Below, in pieces: positions 44,516-44,920 of a DNA stretch of 44,920 nt. The stretch is taken from NCBI RefSeq assembly GCF_014203025.1, contig NZ_JACHID010000016.1:1-44920 (forward strand). Reading direction: 5' to 3'. The position numbers and the translations under genes were made by a program. Source of the DNA: Desulfurispira natronophila (GTDB taxonomy: Bacteria > Chrysiogenota > Chrysiogenetes > Chrysiogenales > Chrysiogenaceae). The notes under the pieces were generated by a model that ran no database searches, was not told the origin of the DNA, and saw only the letters and a list, made by a program, of their open reading frames with translations. How positions within the stretch are numbered: the first letter of the stretch is position 1; each line of letters opens with the position of its first letter.

Positions 44516-44920
44516 TGTCAAGGGTCAAGGTTATTTTCCACCCCCGTGGTCACGCTTATTTTCCACCTCTTTGGTTTTTGGCGTAGAAAGTCACTGTTGA
44601 TTTCTCCTTTCTGGACTTAGTCTCTTTCTGAACGATTCTCCTTTCATTGCGATATGATGTGCCCGATGGGCCAGTCGATCCATCAGTGAATTTGCCATCA
44701 CTGGATCAGGAAATAAGTCGAGCCAGTCACCGGGGGGACGGTTCGAGGTGATGATGATGCTTCCCTTGTTATGACGTTCTGCCACGACCTCGTAGAGGTC
44801 GTGGGCCTGTTCGTGCTCAAGGCTACTCAGGCCGAAGTCATCAATGATCAGTAATTTTGGTTTCAGTACCTCCTTCATTGCATTGGCATGGTCGTTGTGG
44901 ATACGTGCCTGGGCAAACTG
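44516..44920 (-). mobile_element. IS21-family element, left part (runs off window)
   Basis: The element end is placed at TGTCAAGGGTCAAGG (from 44516). TTATTTTCCACC occurs twice (44531-44542 and 44556-44567), 25 bases apart, the multiple transposase-binding repeats seen at IS21-family ends. istB follows on the minus strand. istA and the other end lie beyond the window. Confidence 0.8.
44591..44920 (-). CDS. istB: IstB helper ATPase, C-terminal part (partial)
   Basis: The frame is open to the window edge, giving 109 C-terminal residues. Walker B is LLIIDDFGLSSL, followed by VVAERHNKGSIIITSNRPP (sensor 1) and MDRLAHRAHHIAMKGESFR, the usual IstB end. IstB is the AAA+ partner of the IstA transposase that directs target choice. 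It appears intact within the window, unlike the two older remnants. Confidence 0.92.
   Translation of the reverse strand, partial: QFAQARIHNDHANAMKEVLKPKLLIIDDFGLSSLEHEQAHDLYEVVAERHNKGSIIITSNRPPGDWLDLFPDPVMANSLMDRLAHRAHHIAMKGESFRKRLSPERRNQQ

Overview
The window reads as a chromosome segment of a Gram-negative, hydrogen-using anaerobe or microaerobe with moderate to low GC. The hydrogenase order (small subunit, large subunit, cytochrome b, protease, HypF-like factor), a histidine kinase with an AHQWKQPLN phospho-acceptor box, a LapA/LapB pair, HprK-RapZ beside a mannose-type PTS, and a proton-pumping pyrophosphatase together suggest a deep-branching phylum such as Chrysiogenota or Deferribacterota, or a neighbour of Campylobacterota. 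This is inference from gene content; no 16S gene is present. Start codons other than ATG (GTG, TTG and probably one ATT) are common, and most starts were chosen by Shine-Dalgarno (SD) spacing.

Layout. 1-728: decayed IS21-type istA. 729-4499 (minus): a five-PAS orphan sensor kinase, divergent from a degenerate flagellin-like gene (4812-5624). 5799-12091: [NiFe] uptake hydrogenase operon hydABCDE, with a terminator hairpin between the structural genes and the maturation genes. 12226-14663 (minus): possible small ORF, lgt, diguanylate cyclase, bacteriohemerythrin. 14953-23094: core genes in one direction: metallo-hydrolase, proS, lapA, a lapB-like gene, ndk, a secreted protein of unknown function, metK, hprK, rapZ. 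23305-27602: a complete and tightly overlapping mannose-family PTS (EIIA, EIIB, EIIC, EIID, HPr, EI). 27596-31065: argD, argF, argG. Then an AMMECR1 protein, hppA, hflX (minus), an L,D-transpeptidase, map (minus), and a TPR-ExbB-ExbD-TonB energy-coupling operon ending at 41959. 42031-42333: a three-tRNA operon (Pro, Arg, His) with a clear promoter and terminator.

Beyond the tRNA terminator the sequence becomes accessory. It holds a REP-like palindrome, a decayed IS21 end with an istB remnant, then what I read as integron gene cassettes. One is complete, with matching boundaries, a SHOCT-domain gene and a well-formed attC site. A second is partial, with a nine-G tract near its start. An IS21-family element then runs off the window edge (istB). 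No integrase is visible, so this looks like a cluster of attC sites lacking an integron integrase, or the distal part of a larger integron.

How it works together. The hydrogenase oxidises periplasmic H2 and passes electrons through a di-heme cytochrome b to the quinone pool. Its proximal cluster lacks the extra cysteines of oxygen-tolerant enzymes, which fits an anaerobic or microaerobic cell. The ExbB-ExbD-TonB system would spend proton motive force at the outer membrane, while HppA builds it from pyrophosphate. The best leads for unexplained biology are the cassette array, the EIIB/EIIC junction, the flagellin-like protein beside the hydrogenase, and the TPR-TonB operon.
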